Source: Roseomonas populi (GTDB lineage: Bacteria > Pseudomonadota > Alphaproteobacteria > Acetobacterales > Acetobacteraceae). From it: 64,000 nucleotides of DNA. The stretch is taken from NCBI RefSeq assembly GCF_024594815.1, contig NZ_JANJOU010000001.1, positions 186,001 to 250,000 on the forward strand. The letters run 5' to 3'. Positions 50,839 through 60,016 of the stretch are shown piece after piece. A program made the position numbers and the translations under genes. The notes beneath the pieces are model-generated. The model was not told the DNA's origin. It searched no databases and saw only the letters and a program-made list of their open reading frames with translations. Numbering within the stretch: position 1 is the stretch's first letter; every line of letters starts with the position of its first letter.

Positions 50839-52038
50839 ATGGACGACACCGCCCGCGCCGCCATCAAGGCCCTCCAGCCCGAACTCACCGCCATCCGCCG
50901 CGACATCCATGCCCATCCGGAGATGGGGATGGAGGAGGTGCGGACCTCCAAGCTGGTGGCCGACACCCTGCGGGGCTGGGGGCTGGAGGTGACGGAGGGC
51001 GTCGGGAAGTTCGGGGTGGTGGCGACGCTCAAGGGGCGGCTGCCGGGGCAGCGGGCGATCGGGCTGCGGGCGGACATGGACGCGCTGGCGATCGAGGAGG
51101 CGACGGGGCTGGCGCACGCCTCCACGACCAAGGGCACGATGCACGCGTGCGGGCATGACGGGCACACGACGATGCTGCTGGGGGCGGCGCGGCACCTCTC
51201 GCAGAACCCGGATTTCGGGGGGACGGTGCAGTTCATCTTCCAGCCGGCGGAGGAGGGGCGCGGGGGCGCCAAGGCGATGCTGGCAGACGGGTTGTTCGAG
51301 CGGTTCCCGGTGGATGCGGTGTACGGGCTGCACAATGAGCCGGGGCTGCCGGTGGGGCAGTTCGCGACGCGGACGGGGCCGGCGCTGGCGGCGGCGGACC
51401 GGTTCACCGTGACGTTCCGGGGAACGGGCGGGCATGGCGGGGCGGCGGCGCATCTTTCGACGGATGTGACGGTGCTGCAGGCGCAGTTCATCCTGGCGTT
51501 GCAGACCATCGTTTCGCGGAACATCGCGGCGGTGGATACGGCGGTGGTGAGCGTGGGGGCGATCCATGGCGGGTCCATGGAGTCGCTGAACGTGATGCCG
51601 GCGGAGCTGGTGCTGGGGGGGACGGCGCGGAGCTATACGCCGGCGGTGCGGGACACCATCGAGCGGCGGATGGGGGAGTTGGCGCAGGCGCTGGCTTCGG
51701 CCTTCGGGTGCTCGGCGGAGGTGTCGTACCGGCGGGGGACTTCGCCGCTGTTCAACCATGCGGAGCAGACGGAGGTGGCGAAGGCCGCGGCCGGGGCGCT
51801 GGTGGGTGCGGGCGCAGTTGAGGGGGATGCGCCGCTGGTGCTGGGGGCGGAGGATTTCTCCCAGATGCTGGAGGCGCGGCCGGGGGCGTTCATGTTCATG
51901 GGGAATGGCGGGGGTGGGGCCACGAGCGAGGGGCTGCACACGCCGAACTACGACTTCAACGACGAGGCCATTCCGTATGGGGTGGGGTACTGGGTGAGCG
52001 TGGTGGAGCAGGAGTTGGGGAGCGTGGGGGCTTCGTAG
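50839..52038 (+). CDS. M20D-family amidohydrolase (hippurate hydrolase-like)
   Basis: Zinc peptidase removing acyl groups from N-acyl amino acids. 399 residues. IRRDIHAHPEMGMEEVRTSK opens the domain. The metal site has MHACGHDGHTTMLLGAARHL and FQPAEEGRGGAKAMLADGLF, with YGLHNEPGLPVG between. GAEDFSQMLEARPGAFMFMG is the C-terminal metal ligand block, and the lid domain is GTGGHGGAAAHLSTDVTVLQ. Many third positions are G, unlike the C-rich genes earlier in the window. Confidence 0.93.
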   Translation: MDDTARAAIKALQPELTAIRRDIHAHPEMGMEEVRTSKLVADTLRGWGLEVTEGVGKFGVVATLKGRLPGQRAIGLRADMDALAIEEATGLAHASTTKGTMHACGHDGHTTMLLGAARHLSQNPDFGGTVQFIFQPAEEGRGGAKAMLADGLFERFPVDAVYGLHNEPGLPVGQFATRTGPALAAADRFTVTFRGTGGHGGAAAHLSTDVTVLQAQFILALQTIVSRNIAAVDTAVVSVGAIHGGSMESLNVMPAELVLGGTARSYTPAVRDTIERRMGELAQALASAFGCSAEVSYRRGTSPLFNHAEQTEVAKAAAGALVGAGAVEGDAPLVLGAEDFSQMLEARPGAFMFMGNGGGGATSEGLHTPNYDFNDEAIPYGVGYWVSVVEQELGSVGAS

Positions 52039-52108
52039 CCCCCTTCCCTGCTGGTGCGGGCGTTGGCGGGGTTCCGCGGCAGCCTGCTGGAAGAAGATGA
52101 TGGGGGTT

Positions 52109-52140
52109 CCAAGGGGGAAGAATTCGTTCTTCCCCCTTGG
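52109..52140. terminator. Strong bidirectional hairpin terminator
   Basis: CCAAGGGGGAAGAA-TTCG-TTCTTCCCCCTTGG: a perfect 14-bp stem closed by a TTCG tetraloop, between two convergent genes. There is no long T tract on either strand, so the stem itself must do the work. Confidence 0.75.
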
Positions 52141-52145
52141 GGTGT

Positions 52146-53729
52146 TCAGGCCGGGCGCACGTCCATGGCGAGGGTCATCTCGTCGGCGCGCGGGGTGTGG
52201 GTGTAGCCCTGGCGCATGGCCCAGATGTTCTTCTGGACGTGCAGGGGGATCCAGGCGACGTCGGCGGCGGCGATCTTCGTGGCGTCCTGCATGAGTTTCT
52301 CGCGGGCGGCGTCGTCGTTGGTGGCCATGGCCTGTTCGAGGACCTGGTCGAAGCGGGGGTTGCTGTAGCCGGTGCGGTTCACGGTGCCCCAGCCCTTCTC
52401 CATGTCGCGGGTGCCGAGGAGGCCGCGGAGGCCGGAGGAGGGTTCGCCGTTGGAGTTGGCCCAGCCGCCCATGGAGACGGAGTTGTCCAGGCGGGCGACG
52501 CGCTGGGCGACGACGGAGAAGGGCATGGTGTCGACCTTCGTTTTCACGCCGATGCGGGTCCACATCTGGCCGATGCTCTGGGCGACGCCGGCGTCGTTCA
52601 CGTAGCGGTCGTTGCTGGCGAGGAGGGTGAGGGAGAAGCCGTTGGGAAGGCCGGCTTCCTGGAGGAGCTTGCGGGCCTTTTCGGCGTCGAAGGGTGTGGG
52701 GGGGAGGTCGGGGACGTAGCCGTAGGCGCCGGGGGGCATGAACTGGGCGGTGGGGAGGGCGGCGCCGGCCATGATGCGGTCGGCGATGGCGGGGCGGTTG
52801 ATGGCCATGGTCAGGGCCTGGCGGACGCGGAGGTCCGTCATGGGGTTCCTGATAGGCTCGCCGTTGGGGCCGGTGACGTAGGGGGATTCCGGGCGGAAGT
52901 CCGTGCGGAGATAGACGGAGCGGAGGCTGGTGATTTCCGAGATGCGGAGGCGGGATTCGGTGCGGAGGCGGGCGAGGTCGGCGGTGGGGACGGCGTCGAT
53001 GAAGGCGACGTCGCCGGCCTGAAGGGCGGCGGTGCGGGCGCCGTCGTTGGCGATGATGCGGTAGTTGACCTTCTGCCAAGCGGGTTTTTCGCCCCAGTAG
53101 GATTCGTTGCGCTCCAGCTCCACCACGTCTCCGCTGCGGAAGGCGATGAGGCGATAGGGGCCGGTGCCGATGGCGTTCTTGCCGTTGTTGAAGTCGCCGG
53201 TGTTGGGGGCCTCGCCGAGGCTGCGGGGGATGATGGTGAACTGGGAGGTGTCGGCGGGGAGGAGGGGGTAGACGCCGGCGGTCTTCATGCGGATGCGGTG
53301 GGGGTCCACCACCTGCATGGACTGGATGGCCTTGGTGAAGACGACGAAGGAGCCGGGGCTGTTCACGACCTTGGGGATGCGGTTGACGGTGTAGACCACG
53401 TCTTCCGCGGTGAAGGCTTCGCCGTTGTGGAACTTCACGTTTTGGCGGAGCTGGAATTCCCAAGTGGTGTCGTCCACGAGGCGCCAGGATTCGGCGAGGC
53501 CGGGGATGAGGCGGCCGCTCGCGTCGCGGTGGACCAGGCAGTCGAAGATGTGCTGGGCGAGGGCGTTGTTGGGGGTGAGCGTGTAGTAGTGCGGGTCCAC
53601 GGAGCTGGGCGGGGCGCTGACGGCGAGGTTCAGCGTGGCGGTGCTGACGGGCTGGGCTTCGGCGGGGCGTTCTCGGAGCGTGAGCAGCGCGGGGGCGGCG
53701 AGGATCAGGCGGCGGGGGATGGCGGGCAT
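52146..53729 (-). CDS. Peptide/nickel-type ABC transporter substrate-binding protein
   Basis: Periplasmic family 5 solute-binding protein. From ATG 53729 it has 527 residues with signal MPAIPRRLILAAPALLTLRE (Tat-like RRLIL). Family blocks are SVDPHYYTLTPNNALAQHIF, LIPGLAESWRLVDDTTWEFQ, LRQNVKFHNGEAFTAEDVVY, NGKNAIGTGPYRLIAFRSGD and LRVRQALTMAINRPAIADRI. No permease or ATPase gene is adjacent, so it is an orphan. The substrate is unknown. Confidence 0.92.
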   Translation of the reverse strand: MPAIPRRLILAAPALLTLRERPAEAQPVSTATLNLAVSAPPSSVDPHYYTLTPNNALAQHIFDCLVHRDASGRLIPGLAESWRLVDDTTWEFQLRQNVKFHNGEAFTAEDVVYTVNRIPKVVNSPGSFVVFTKAIQSMQVVDPHRIRMKTAGVYPLLPADTSQFTIIPRSLGEAPNTGDFNNGKNAIGTGPYRLIAFRSGDVVELERNESYWGEKPAWQKVNYRIIANDGARTAALQAGDVAFIDAVPTADLARLRTESRLRISEITSLRSVYLRTDFRPESPYVTGPNGEPIRNPMTDLRVRQALTMAINRPAIADRIMAGAALPTAQFMPPGAYGYVPDLPPTPFDAEKARKLLQEAGLPNGFSLTLLASNDRYVNDAGVAQSIGQMWTRIGVKTKVDTMPFSVVAQRVARLDNSVSMGGWANSNGEPSSGLRGLLGTRDMEKGWGTVNRTGYSNPRFDQVLEQAMATNDDAAREKLMQDATKIAAADVAWIPLHVQKNIWAMRQGYTHTPRADEMTLAMDVRPA

Positions 53730-53833
53730 GCGGGGCTCCTCCGGTGATGGGCCGGGTGGTGCGGTGGCAGCTTTCCTCTTTCGTGAGCGAACCAGTGGGG
53801 AGAGCGGGGTGTCAAGCGCATGGGGTGGAACGA

Positions 53834-53863
53834 GAAAGGGCCGCACCCGGGGGTGCGGCCCTT
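53834..53863 (-). terminator. Terminator of recA
   Basis: AAGGGCCGCACC-CCCG-GGTGCGGCCCTT on the minus strand, followed by TCTCGTTCC, 25 bases after the recA stop. A 12-bp stem with a short T-rich tail. Confidence 0.8.
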
Positions 53864-53888
53864 CCTTCGTTCGGCGCTGCCGTGCGGA

Positions 53889-54926
53889 TCACTCCGCGGC
53901 GGCGGCCTCCTCGGCGTCCGGGGTGGTCATCATGGCGTTGGCCACGACGCCGGCCTGCTCGCGGATCCGGCGCTCGACGCTCTCGGCCATGGCCGGGTTG
54001 TCGCGCAGGAACTGCTTGGCGTTCTCGCGGCCCTGGCCGATCCGCTGGCTGTCGCAGGAGAACCAGGCGCCGGACTTCTCGACCACGCCGGCCTTCACGC
54101 CGAGGTCCAGGAGTTCGCCGACCTTGGATACACCCTCACCGTACATGATGTCGAACTCGACCTGCCGGAACGGCGGGGCCATCTTGTTCTTCACCACCTT
54201 CACGCGGGTCTGGTTGCCCGTGGTCTCCTCGCGCTCCTTGATGGCGCCGATGCGGCGGATCTCCATGCGGACGGAGGCGTAGAACTTCAGCGCGTTGCCG
54301 CCCGTGGTCGTCTCCGGGTTGCCGAACATGACGCCGATCTTCAACCGGATCTGGTTGAGGAAGATCATCATGCAGTTCGAGCGGGAGATGGAGCCGGTGA
54401 GCTTGCGCAGCGCCTGGGACATCAGGCGGGCGTGCAGGCCGACGTGGCTGTCGCCCATCTCGCCCTCAAGCTCGGCGCGCGGGACGAGGGCGGCGACGGA
54501 GTCGATCACCAGCACGTCGATGGCGCCGGAGCGCACCAGCGTGTCTGCGATCTCGAGCGCCTGCTCGCCGGCGTCGGGCTGGGAGATGAGGAGGTTGTCC
54601 ACGTCCACGCCGAGCTTGCGGGCGTAGCCGGGGTCGAGCGCGTGCTCGGCGTCGATGAAGGCGCAGGTGCCGCCCTTCTTCTGGGCCTCGGCGACGCACT
54701 GCAGGGCGAGGGTGGTCTTGCCCGAGGACTCAGGGCCGTAGATCTCGATGATGCGGCCCTTGGGGAGGCCGCCGATGCCGAGCGCGAGGTCCAGGCCGAG
54801 CGAGCCGGTGGAGATGACCTCGATCTCCTCGTTCATCTGCTTGCCGCCCATCCGCATGATGGAGCCCTTCCCGAAGGAACGCTCGATCTGAGAGAGAGCG
54901 GCTTCGAGAGCCTTGTTCTTTTCCAT
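53889..54926 (-). CDS. recA: Recombinase RecA
   Basis: Strand exchange and SOS co-protease. 345 residues. Walker A is [60 protein letters not shown] and [20 protein letters not shown] are canonical. The C-terminus is acidic (DAEEAAAAE). It has its own promoter with a LexA box and its own terminator. Confidence 0.98.
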   Translation of the reverse strand: MEKNKALEAALSQIERSFGKGSIMRMGGKQMNEEIEVISTGSLGLDLALGIGGLPKGRIIEIYGPESSGKTTLALQCVAEAQKKGGTCAFIDAEHALDPGYARKLGVDVDNLLISQPDAGEQALEIADTLVRSGAIDVLVIDSVAALVPRAELEGEMGDSHVGLHARLMSQALRKLTGSISRSNCMMIFLNQIRLKIGVMFGNPETTTGGNALKFYASVRMEIRRIGAIKEREETTGNQTRVKVVKNKMAPPFRQVEFDIMYGEGVSKVGELLDLGVKAGVVEKSGAWFSCDSQRIGQGRENAKQFLRDNPAMAESVERRIREQAGVVANAMMTTPDAEEAAAAE

Positions 54927-55071
54927 ACTGGAAAGGTTCCTTGCGGCGATCGGTGGACGCTTTCCGGCGTGCCACCGGCGGATGAGGGAGCGGCTCCTCG
55001 GCCGTCACCTCACGCGCTTGTTAACCGGCCGGGTCGGTCGCGCACAAGCGCCAAACACGACCTCGGCTCGG

Positions 55072-55106
55072 GATGTTCATATTACGTTCTCGGCAGCAAA
55101 GTTCAA
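55072..55106 (-). promoter_or_regulatory. recA promoter with LexA box
   Basis: On the minus strand TTGAAC (55106-55101), 16 bases, TAATAT (55084-55079). The alphaproteobacterial LexA box GTTC-ATATTAC-GTTC at 55075-55089 overlaps the -10 element, so LexA would block polymerase. The -35 element overlaps the stop codon of the upstream kinase gene. The 5' untranslated region is about 145 bases. Confidence 0.88.
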
Positions 55107-56671
55107 GTGGAAAGGGGTTCGGGAAGGCGCGCGACGAGGTCTACGAGCTGGGCGGGGCGATAGGGCTTAGGGAGGAAGACGACCCCCTCGCGGCCCATCT
55201 CCTGGCCGAGCGCGGCCTCGGCGTAGCCGCTGACGAGGACCACCGACATGTGGGGAAGGATGGCCCGGGTTGCACGGGCCAGGGCAACTCCATCGAGGCC
55301 TGGCATGGCAATGTCCGAGACGAGGGTGGCGGGGCGGAGGCCGTCCTCGATCATCTCCAGGGCCGTGTCGCCGTCCTCGGCCTGGGTGACGCGGTGGCCG
55401 GCGCGTTCCAGCGCCACGGCGGCAAGGCGGCGAAGAGGGGCTTCGTCGTCCACGAGGAGGATGTGGCGGCCGGCAGGGCTTGCAGGGGCGGGCGCAGGCG
55501 CGGGTTCCGGCTCGGCCTCGCCCTCGTGCCGGGGCAGGTGAATGCGGAAGCGGGTGAGGCCCGGGCGGCTCTCGATCCACAGGGCTCCGCCGGACTGACG
55601 GACGATGCCGTGCACCGTGGCCAGCCCGAGGCCGGTGCCGCCCTGCGCCATGCGAGTGGTGAAAAAGGGTTCGACGATTCGGGGGAGGATTTCCGCCGGG
55701 ATGCCGGGGCCGGTGTCGGACACCTCCAGCACGGCCCAGCGGCCGGGTGGGAGAGGGTCCGGGTGGCCGGGCTCCTCCCGGAGAGCGAGGGCGGTATCCG
55801 TCGCGATCGTCAGCCTCCCCTTCCCGCCCATGGCGTCGCGGGCGTTGGCGGCGAGGTTGAGGAGGATCTGGTCGAGTTGCAGGGGATCGACGCGGACGCG
55901 GACGCGGCGGCCGAGGGCGCCGGGATGCATCTCCAGCGCGACTTCGGGGCCGAGAAGACTCTGCAGCATCGAGGTGGCGGCGGCGACGGCCTCGTCCAGG
56001 TCCAGCACGCGGGGTTCGAGCTGCTGGCGACGGGCGAAGGCAAGGAGGCGGCGCACCAGGCCGGCGCCGCGGGCGGCGGCGTCCTGCGCGGGCCGCAACT
56101 CCTCCCGCGTGGCTGGGGCGGCGAGGATGGCGGCATCCGTGGCACCGAGGATGATGGAGAGAAGGTTGTTCACGTCGTGCGCGATGCCGCCGGCCAGCTG
56201 GCCAATGGCGCGCAGACGCTCGCCCGCCTCGGCCTCCTCGCGATGACGGTCGCGCTCCGACAGATCCTCGGCCAGCAGGGCGCGGGCGCCGTTCGGCATG
56301 GGGATCAGACGGAGCAGGACGGGAACGGGCGCCCTTCCCTCCTCTGCGGCGAGAACGGATTCGAGCGGAGCGGGGATGGCCGATTCCAGCCAGGCCCCGG
56401 CATCGGGCCGCGCGGCGGGATCAAGGAGGGAGAGGACGGGCAGGCCCGGGCGGACCGGCAGGGCGGGACCGAGCATGGCGCGCAGGGCCGCGTTTCCGCG
56501 CAGCACGATTCCCTGCGCGTCCAGCAGGACGGCGCCATGGGGCAGGCCGTCGAGAAGGGCGGCGAGGCCCGGGTCCAGCGCCATCGGGCCAGGTTCGGGG
56601 AGGCCGAGGAGATTGCGGATGCCGTTCGCCACGATCCGCAGCCTAGCGCGTGCGTTGGAGGCGTCCATCAT
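55103..56671 (-). CDS. cckA: CckA-like hybrid histidine kinase
   Basis: Likely phosphorelay kinase feeding ChpT/CtrA, which controls flagellar and cell-cycle genes. 522 residues, shorter than Caulobacter CckA (about 690), and lacking its N-terminal membrane helices. A PAS-like region is at 40-130 (AVLLDAQGIVLRGNAALRAM). The H-box is ERLRAIGQLAGGIAHDVNNL, where CckA has HDFNNLL. ATPase motifs are LNLAANARDAM, VSDTGPGIP and GGTGLGLATVHGIV. The C-terminal receiver is ILLVDDEAPLRRLAAVALER with phospho-Asp in TLVSDIAMPGLDG. It sits directly after flhB. Confidence 0.8.
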   Translation of the reverse strand: MMDASNARARLRIVANGIRNLLGLPEPGPMALDPGLAALLDGLPHGAVLLDAQGIVLRGNAALRAMLGPALPVRPGLPVLSLLDPAARPDAGAWLESAIPAPLESVLAAEEGRAPVPVLLRLIPMPNGARALLAEDLSERDRHREEAEAGERLRAIGQLAGGIAHDVNNLLSIILGATDAAILAAPATREELRPAQDAAARGAGLVRRLLAFARRQQLEPRVLDLDEAVAAATSMLQSLLGPEVALEMHPGALGRRVRVRVDPLQLDQILLNLAANARDAMGGKGRLTIATDTALALREEPGHPDPLPPGRWAVLEVSDTGPGIPAEILPRIVEPFFTTRMAQGGTGLGLATVHGIVRQSGGALWIESRPGLTRFRIHLPRHEGEAEPEPAPAPAPASPAGRHILLVDDEAPLRRLAAVALERAGHRVTQAEDGDTALEMIEDGLRPATLVSDIAMPGLDGVALARATRAILPHMSVVLVSGYAEAALGQEMGREGVVFLPKPYRPAQLVDLVARLPEPLST

Positions 56672-56678
56672 CCCCCTT

Positions 56679-57734
56679 TCAGCTCACCCGCCCGGCGCGG
56701 GCGCGCCAGACGAAGGCGATGATCTCGGCAACGGCCTGGTAGTGTTCCGGCGGGATCTCGGTCTCCAGTTCCAGCTTGAAGAGGGCACGGGCGAGCGGCG
56801 GGTTCGAGACGAGGGGGACGCCAGCCTCCCGCGCCTTCTCGCGGATCTTCGCCGCGACCTCGTCCGCGCCCTTGGCGAGGATCTTCGGGGCGGCGCTGGA
56901 GCCTTCCTCGTAGCCGAGGGCGACGGCGTAGTGGGTGGGGTTGGTGATGACGACCGCCGCCTTCGGCACGGCGGCCATCATGCGGCGCCGCGCCATTTTC
57001 TGGCGGAAGGCCTTCTGCTTCGCCTTCACGTGCGGGTCGCCTTCCGAGTCCTTCGCCTCCTCCTTCATGTCCTGGCGGCTCATCCGCAGGCGGCGGAGGT
57101 GGCGGAAGCGGACGAGGAAGACGTCCGCGCCGGCGAGGAGCGCGAAGGCCGCGAGGGTTGCGGCCAGGAGGCGCAGGGATCCATCCGCGACGGTGCCGAG
57201 CAGCGCCGCGGCGGGCTGGTGCATCACCGCTTCCAGCAGTTCCGGCGCGCCGCCCGCGTGCCAGATGGCGGCGCCGACGAGGACCATCTTCAGCAGCGTC
57301 TTCAGGAACTCGATCACCGATTCAGCGCCGAGGATCCGCTTCAGCCCGGACACCGGTGAAAGGCGCGAGAGCTGGGGCGCAAGGCCTTTCGCCGAGACGA
57401 GGCCGCGGGTCTGCAGCAGCGTGGTTGCGGCGGCGCCGACGGCGGCGGCGCCGAGCACCGGGACAAGCAGGGCCGCGGAGGGCATCAGCACCTCCAGCGC
57501 CGCCTGTGGCGAGAGCTCGTGCCCGCGCTCCAGGATGCCGCGCAGGGCGCGCAGGAGGTCCCGGCCGAGGGAGGGCGCGGCCATGGCGGCGGCCAGCACG
57601 GCGAGGAGCAGGGCGGCGAAGCCCGAGGCTTCCCGCGAGTTCGGGACCTGGCCCTCCTCCCGCGCCTTGTCGAGCCGCCGGGCGCTGGGGGATTCGGTCT
57701 TGTCCTCCGCTTCCTCGCCGCCTTCCTCGGCCAT
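56679..57734 (-). CDS. flhB: Flagellar export gate protein FlhB
   Basis: Inner-membrane substrate-specificity switch of the flagellar type III export apparatus. 351 residues. It opens with a basic cytoplasmic segment (EDKTESPSARRLDKAREEGQ). The membrane domain has about four helices, and the linker is MSRQDMKEEAKDSEGDPHVK. The autocleavage site NPTH lies in VVITNPTHYAVALGYEEGSS. KAREAGVPLVSNPPLARALF is typical of the C-terminal domain. It overlaps fliR by one base. Confidence 0.96.
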   Translation of the reverse strand: MAEEGGEEAEDKTESPSARRLDKAREEGQVPNSREASGFAALLLAVLAAAMAAPSLGRDLLRALRGILERGHELSPQAALEVLMPSAALLVPVLGAAAVGAAATTLLQTRGLVSAKGLAPQLSRLSPVSGLKRILGAESVIEFLKTLLKMVLVGAAIWHAGGAPELLEAVMHQPAAALLGTVADGSLRLLAATLAAFALLAGADVFLVRFRHLRRLRMSRQDMKEEAKDSEGDPHVKAKQKAFRQKMARRRMMAAVPKAAVVITNPTHYAVALGYEEGSSAAPKILAKGADEVAAKIREKAREAGVPLVSNPPLARALFKLELETEIPPEHYQAVAEIIAFVWRARAGRVS

Positions 57735-58510
57735 CAGCGCAGCCCCGGCAGGTCGGCCCAGCCGGCCGCGACGGCTTCCCGGAAGGTGGCGAGGAGCGGG
57801 GGCGCGAGGAGGGCCAGCAGCGCGAGGCCGGCAAGGATCTGGCCGGGGGCCGCGACAAAGAAGACCTGGACCGAGGGCGCCACGCGCGAGACGAGGGCCA
57901 TGGCAAGGTTGATGGCAACGGCGACCACGACGAAGGGCCCGGCGAGGCGAAGTGCGAGGGCGAGCATGGCGGCGCCCGCCTCCGCCATCTCGTTCACCGC
58001 GGCGCCGGCGGGCCAGGGAGTGCCGGCAGGCATCAGCGCGTAGCTCTCGGCGAGCGCGCGGAGCGGCAGGGCGTAGAGGCCGGTGGAGAGCACCAGCACC
58101 GCCGCGGCGAGGGTGCCGAGGCGACCGAGGGCCGAGGCGCCGCCGCCGAGATTGGGGTCGGCCGCGAGGACGTTGGCGAGGCCGAGCAGCGAGGCGGCCA
58201 CCTGCAGGCCGACCGAGAGCGCCATGGCGAGCAGGCGCGCGAGGCCGCCGATCCAGAGGCCGGTGGCGATCTCCAGCGCGATCAGGCGCAGCGTTTCGGC
58301 GGCGGAATCGGGGGCGCCGGGAAGGTTGGGGGCGAGGACCGGGAGCAGGGCGGGAACGAGGCCGAGCGCAATTCCCAGGCGCACGGGCGCGGGGATGTCG
58401 GCCTCGCCGAGACCGGGCAGGATCATCGTCGCTGCGCCCATGCGGGCGAGGACGAGCACGGCCTGGAAGGCCAGGTGCGGTAGCGCCTCAAGGAAGGCGG
58501 CTTCCGTCAC
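57734..58510 (-). CDS. fliR: Flagellar export protein FliR
   Basis: Polytopic component of the export gate. 258 residues with about six hydrophobic segments, for example LAFQAVLVLARMGAATMILP, LGIALGLVPALLPVLAPNLP and LALRLAGPFVVVAVAINLAM. APSVQVFFVAAPGQILAGLA is the conserved C-terminal block. It is between fliQ and flhB. Confidence 0.93.
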   Translation of the reverse strand: MTEAAFLEALPHLAFQAVLVLARMGAATMILPGLGEADIPAPVRLGIALGLVPALLPVLAPNLPGAPDSAAETLRLIALEIATGLWIGGLARLLAMALSVGLQVAASLLGLANVLAADPNLGGGASALGRLGTLAAAVLVLSTGLYALPLRALAESYALMPAGTPWPAGAAVNEMAEAGAAMLALALRLAGPFVVVAVAINLAMALVSRVAPSVQVFFVAAPGQILAGLALLALLAPPLLATFREAVAAGWADLPGLR

Positions 58511-58523
58511 AACCCGCCCACCG

Positions 58524-58796
58524 TCAAAGACCGCCCAGGGTGACCATGCGGTCGAAGAGGGTGACGGTCCAGTCGTGCAGCACGCCGACCATGAAGGGGC
58601 CGAGCAGGAGCAGCGCGCCGCCCGCCACCGCCAGCTTCGGGAGGAAGGCGAGCGACTGCTCCTGGATCTGGGTAAGGGCCTGGAGGACGGAGACGGCGAG
58701 GCCGACGACGAGGAGCGCGACGAGCGGCGGCGCGCCGATCTGGAGCGTGACCCAGAGGGAGTCGCGCATCGACTGGGCGACGAGGTCGGCTTCCAT
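58524..58796 (-). CDS. fliQ: Flagellar export protein FliQ
   Basis: Small gate subunit, 90 residues with two helices. MEADLVAQSMRDSLWVTLQI, GAPPLVALLVVGLAVSVLQA and LTQIQEQSLAFLPKLAVAGG are diagnostic. From ATG 58796, which overlaps the fliE stop by one base. Confidence 0.95.
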   Translation of the reverse strand: MEADLVAQSMRDSLWVTLQIGAPPLVALLVVGLAVSVLQALTQIQEQSLAFLPKLAVAGGALLLLGPFMVGVLHDWTVTLFDRMVTLGGL

Positions 58797-59089
58797 CAGA
58801 TCGGCATCCGCATGATGTCCTGATAGGCGGAGACGGCGCGGTCCCGCACGGCGACCGCGGTCTGCAGGGCGAGCTCCGCGCGGCTGACGGCGAGGACGGT
58901 ATCGGTGACGCTGACCTGCCCGAGCATCGCGCCGGTGCTGGCGGTATCCGCTTGGCGGCCGGACTCGACCGCGCCTTCGATCGCGCGCTTCAGGGCGCCG
59001 CCGAAGCCCTCCGCGGGGTTCGCGACGGGGGCTGCCGTGGCGGTTCGGTAGGCTGCCGCCGCACCGGCAGCGCCGATGGGGGCGGGCAT
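58796..59089 (-). CDS. fliE: Flagellar hook-basal body protein FliE
   Basis: Joins the MS ring/export gate to the rod. 97 residues. The N-terminus is Ala-rich, the C-terminal half LAVSRAELALQTAVAVRDRA followed by VSAYQDIMRMPI is the conserved FliE end. It overlaps flgC and fliQ by one base each. Confidence 0.93.
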   Translation of the reverse strand: MPAPIGAAGAAAAYRTATAAPVANPAEGFGGALKRAIEGAVESGRQADTASTGAMLGQVSVTDTVLAVSRAELALQTAVAVRDRAVSAYQDIMRMPI

Positions 59090-59496
59090 CAGCGCAGCGC
59101 CTCGATGGCGCGGGTGAGCATGCCGCGCGTGGTCTCCAGCACGGAGAGGTTGGCGCTGTAGGAGCGCTGGGCCTCACGCATGTCCATCACCTCGATGAGG
59201 CTGTCCACGTTCGGGGTCTTCACGTAGCCCGTGGCGTCGGCGGCGGGGTGCGAGGGATCGTAGTGGCGCGGGAACTCGCCGGGCGCCCCTGCGACGCGGC
59301 TGACGGCGACGGCGCGGGTGCCTGTCTCTCGCTCCAGGCGCTCGGCGAAGGACACGGTGCGGCGGCGATAGGGTTCGGCACCGGGGCTCTCGCCCGTGCT
59401 GTCGCGGTTGGCCAGGTTCTCCGCGACGACGCGCAGGCGCGTGGACTGCGCGGCCATGCCGGCGGCGGAGATGCGGAGCGCCTTGTCGAGATCCAT
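59089..59496 (-). CDS. flgC: Flagellar proximal rod protein FlgC
   Basis: Rod subunit exported through the gate. From ATG 59496 it has 135 residues: MDLDKALRISAAGMAAQSTR, LRVVAENLANRDSTGESPGA, and the C-terminal ANLSVLETTRGMLTRAIEAL. The N-terminal NLAN motif and C-terminal helix are typical. It starts 29 bases after the flgB stop. Confidence 0.94.
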   Translation of the reverse strand: MDLDKALRISAAGMAAQSTRLRVVAENLANRDSTGESPGAEPYRRRTVSFAERLERETGTRAVAVSRVAGAPGEFPRHYDPSHPAADATGYVKTPNVDSLIEVMDMREAQRSYSANLSVLETTRGMLTRAIEALR

Positions 59497-59525
59497 GCGG
59501 TTTCTCCGTTGGCGGCCGGGGCGCG

Positions 59526-59933
59526 CTAGCCGCTGCGGCCCAGCGCGGTGCGGAACATGCCGTTCCATCGCTTGTAGAGGCCCATGGCGAGGGCGTGGGC
59601 CGAATCGGTGTCGGCGACCTTCAGCGCCTGCTCGTCGAGGGAGACGGCGTTGCCGTTGGGCGAGACCTCTTCCGCCGGGGTGGCGCGGGCGGCGGGGTCG
59701 CCGGCGCCGGCCGGGGCGAGGTGGCGCGGGTCGGTGCGGGCGAGGGTTGCGGGATCGGCGGCGCGGGCGAGGTGCCGGGCGAAGGGGGCGAGGTCCCGTG
59801 CGCGGTAGCCCGGGGTATCGGCATTGGCGATGTTGCTGGCCAGGACCTCCTGCCGCCGGTCCAGCCAGCGGAGGCGGGTTTCGGCGAGGTCCATGGCGTT
59901 CGAGCCGGGCGGGATTTTGCCGGTGATGTCCAT
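59526..59933 (-). CDS. flgB: Flagellar proximal rod protein FlgB
   Basis: Rod subunit. From ATG 59933 it has 135 residues. RLRWLDRRQEVLASNIANAD and TPGYRARDLAPFARHL form the conserved N-terminal block; GNAVSLDEQALKVADTDSAH is the family's late motif. It is the first gene of the minus-strand flagellar run and divergent from the gene at 60017. Confidence 0.92.
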   Translation of the reverse strand: MDITGKIPPGSNAMDLAETRLRWLDRRQEVLASNIANADTPGYRARDLAPFARHLARAADPATLARTDPRHLAPAGAGDPAARATPAEEVSPNGNAVSLDEQALKVADTDSAHALAMGLYKRWNGMFRTALGRSG

Positions 59934-60016
59934 GCCGGCATCTTCGGCCGGGATCCTTAATTTTCGGTGGAGAGCGCGGCGGGCCGCATTAACCGTTCGG
60001 CAGGGATCCCGGGCCC

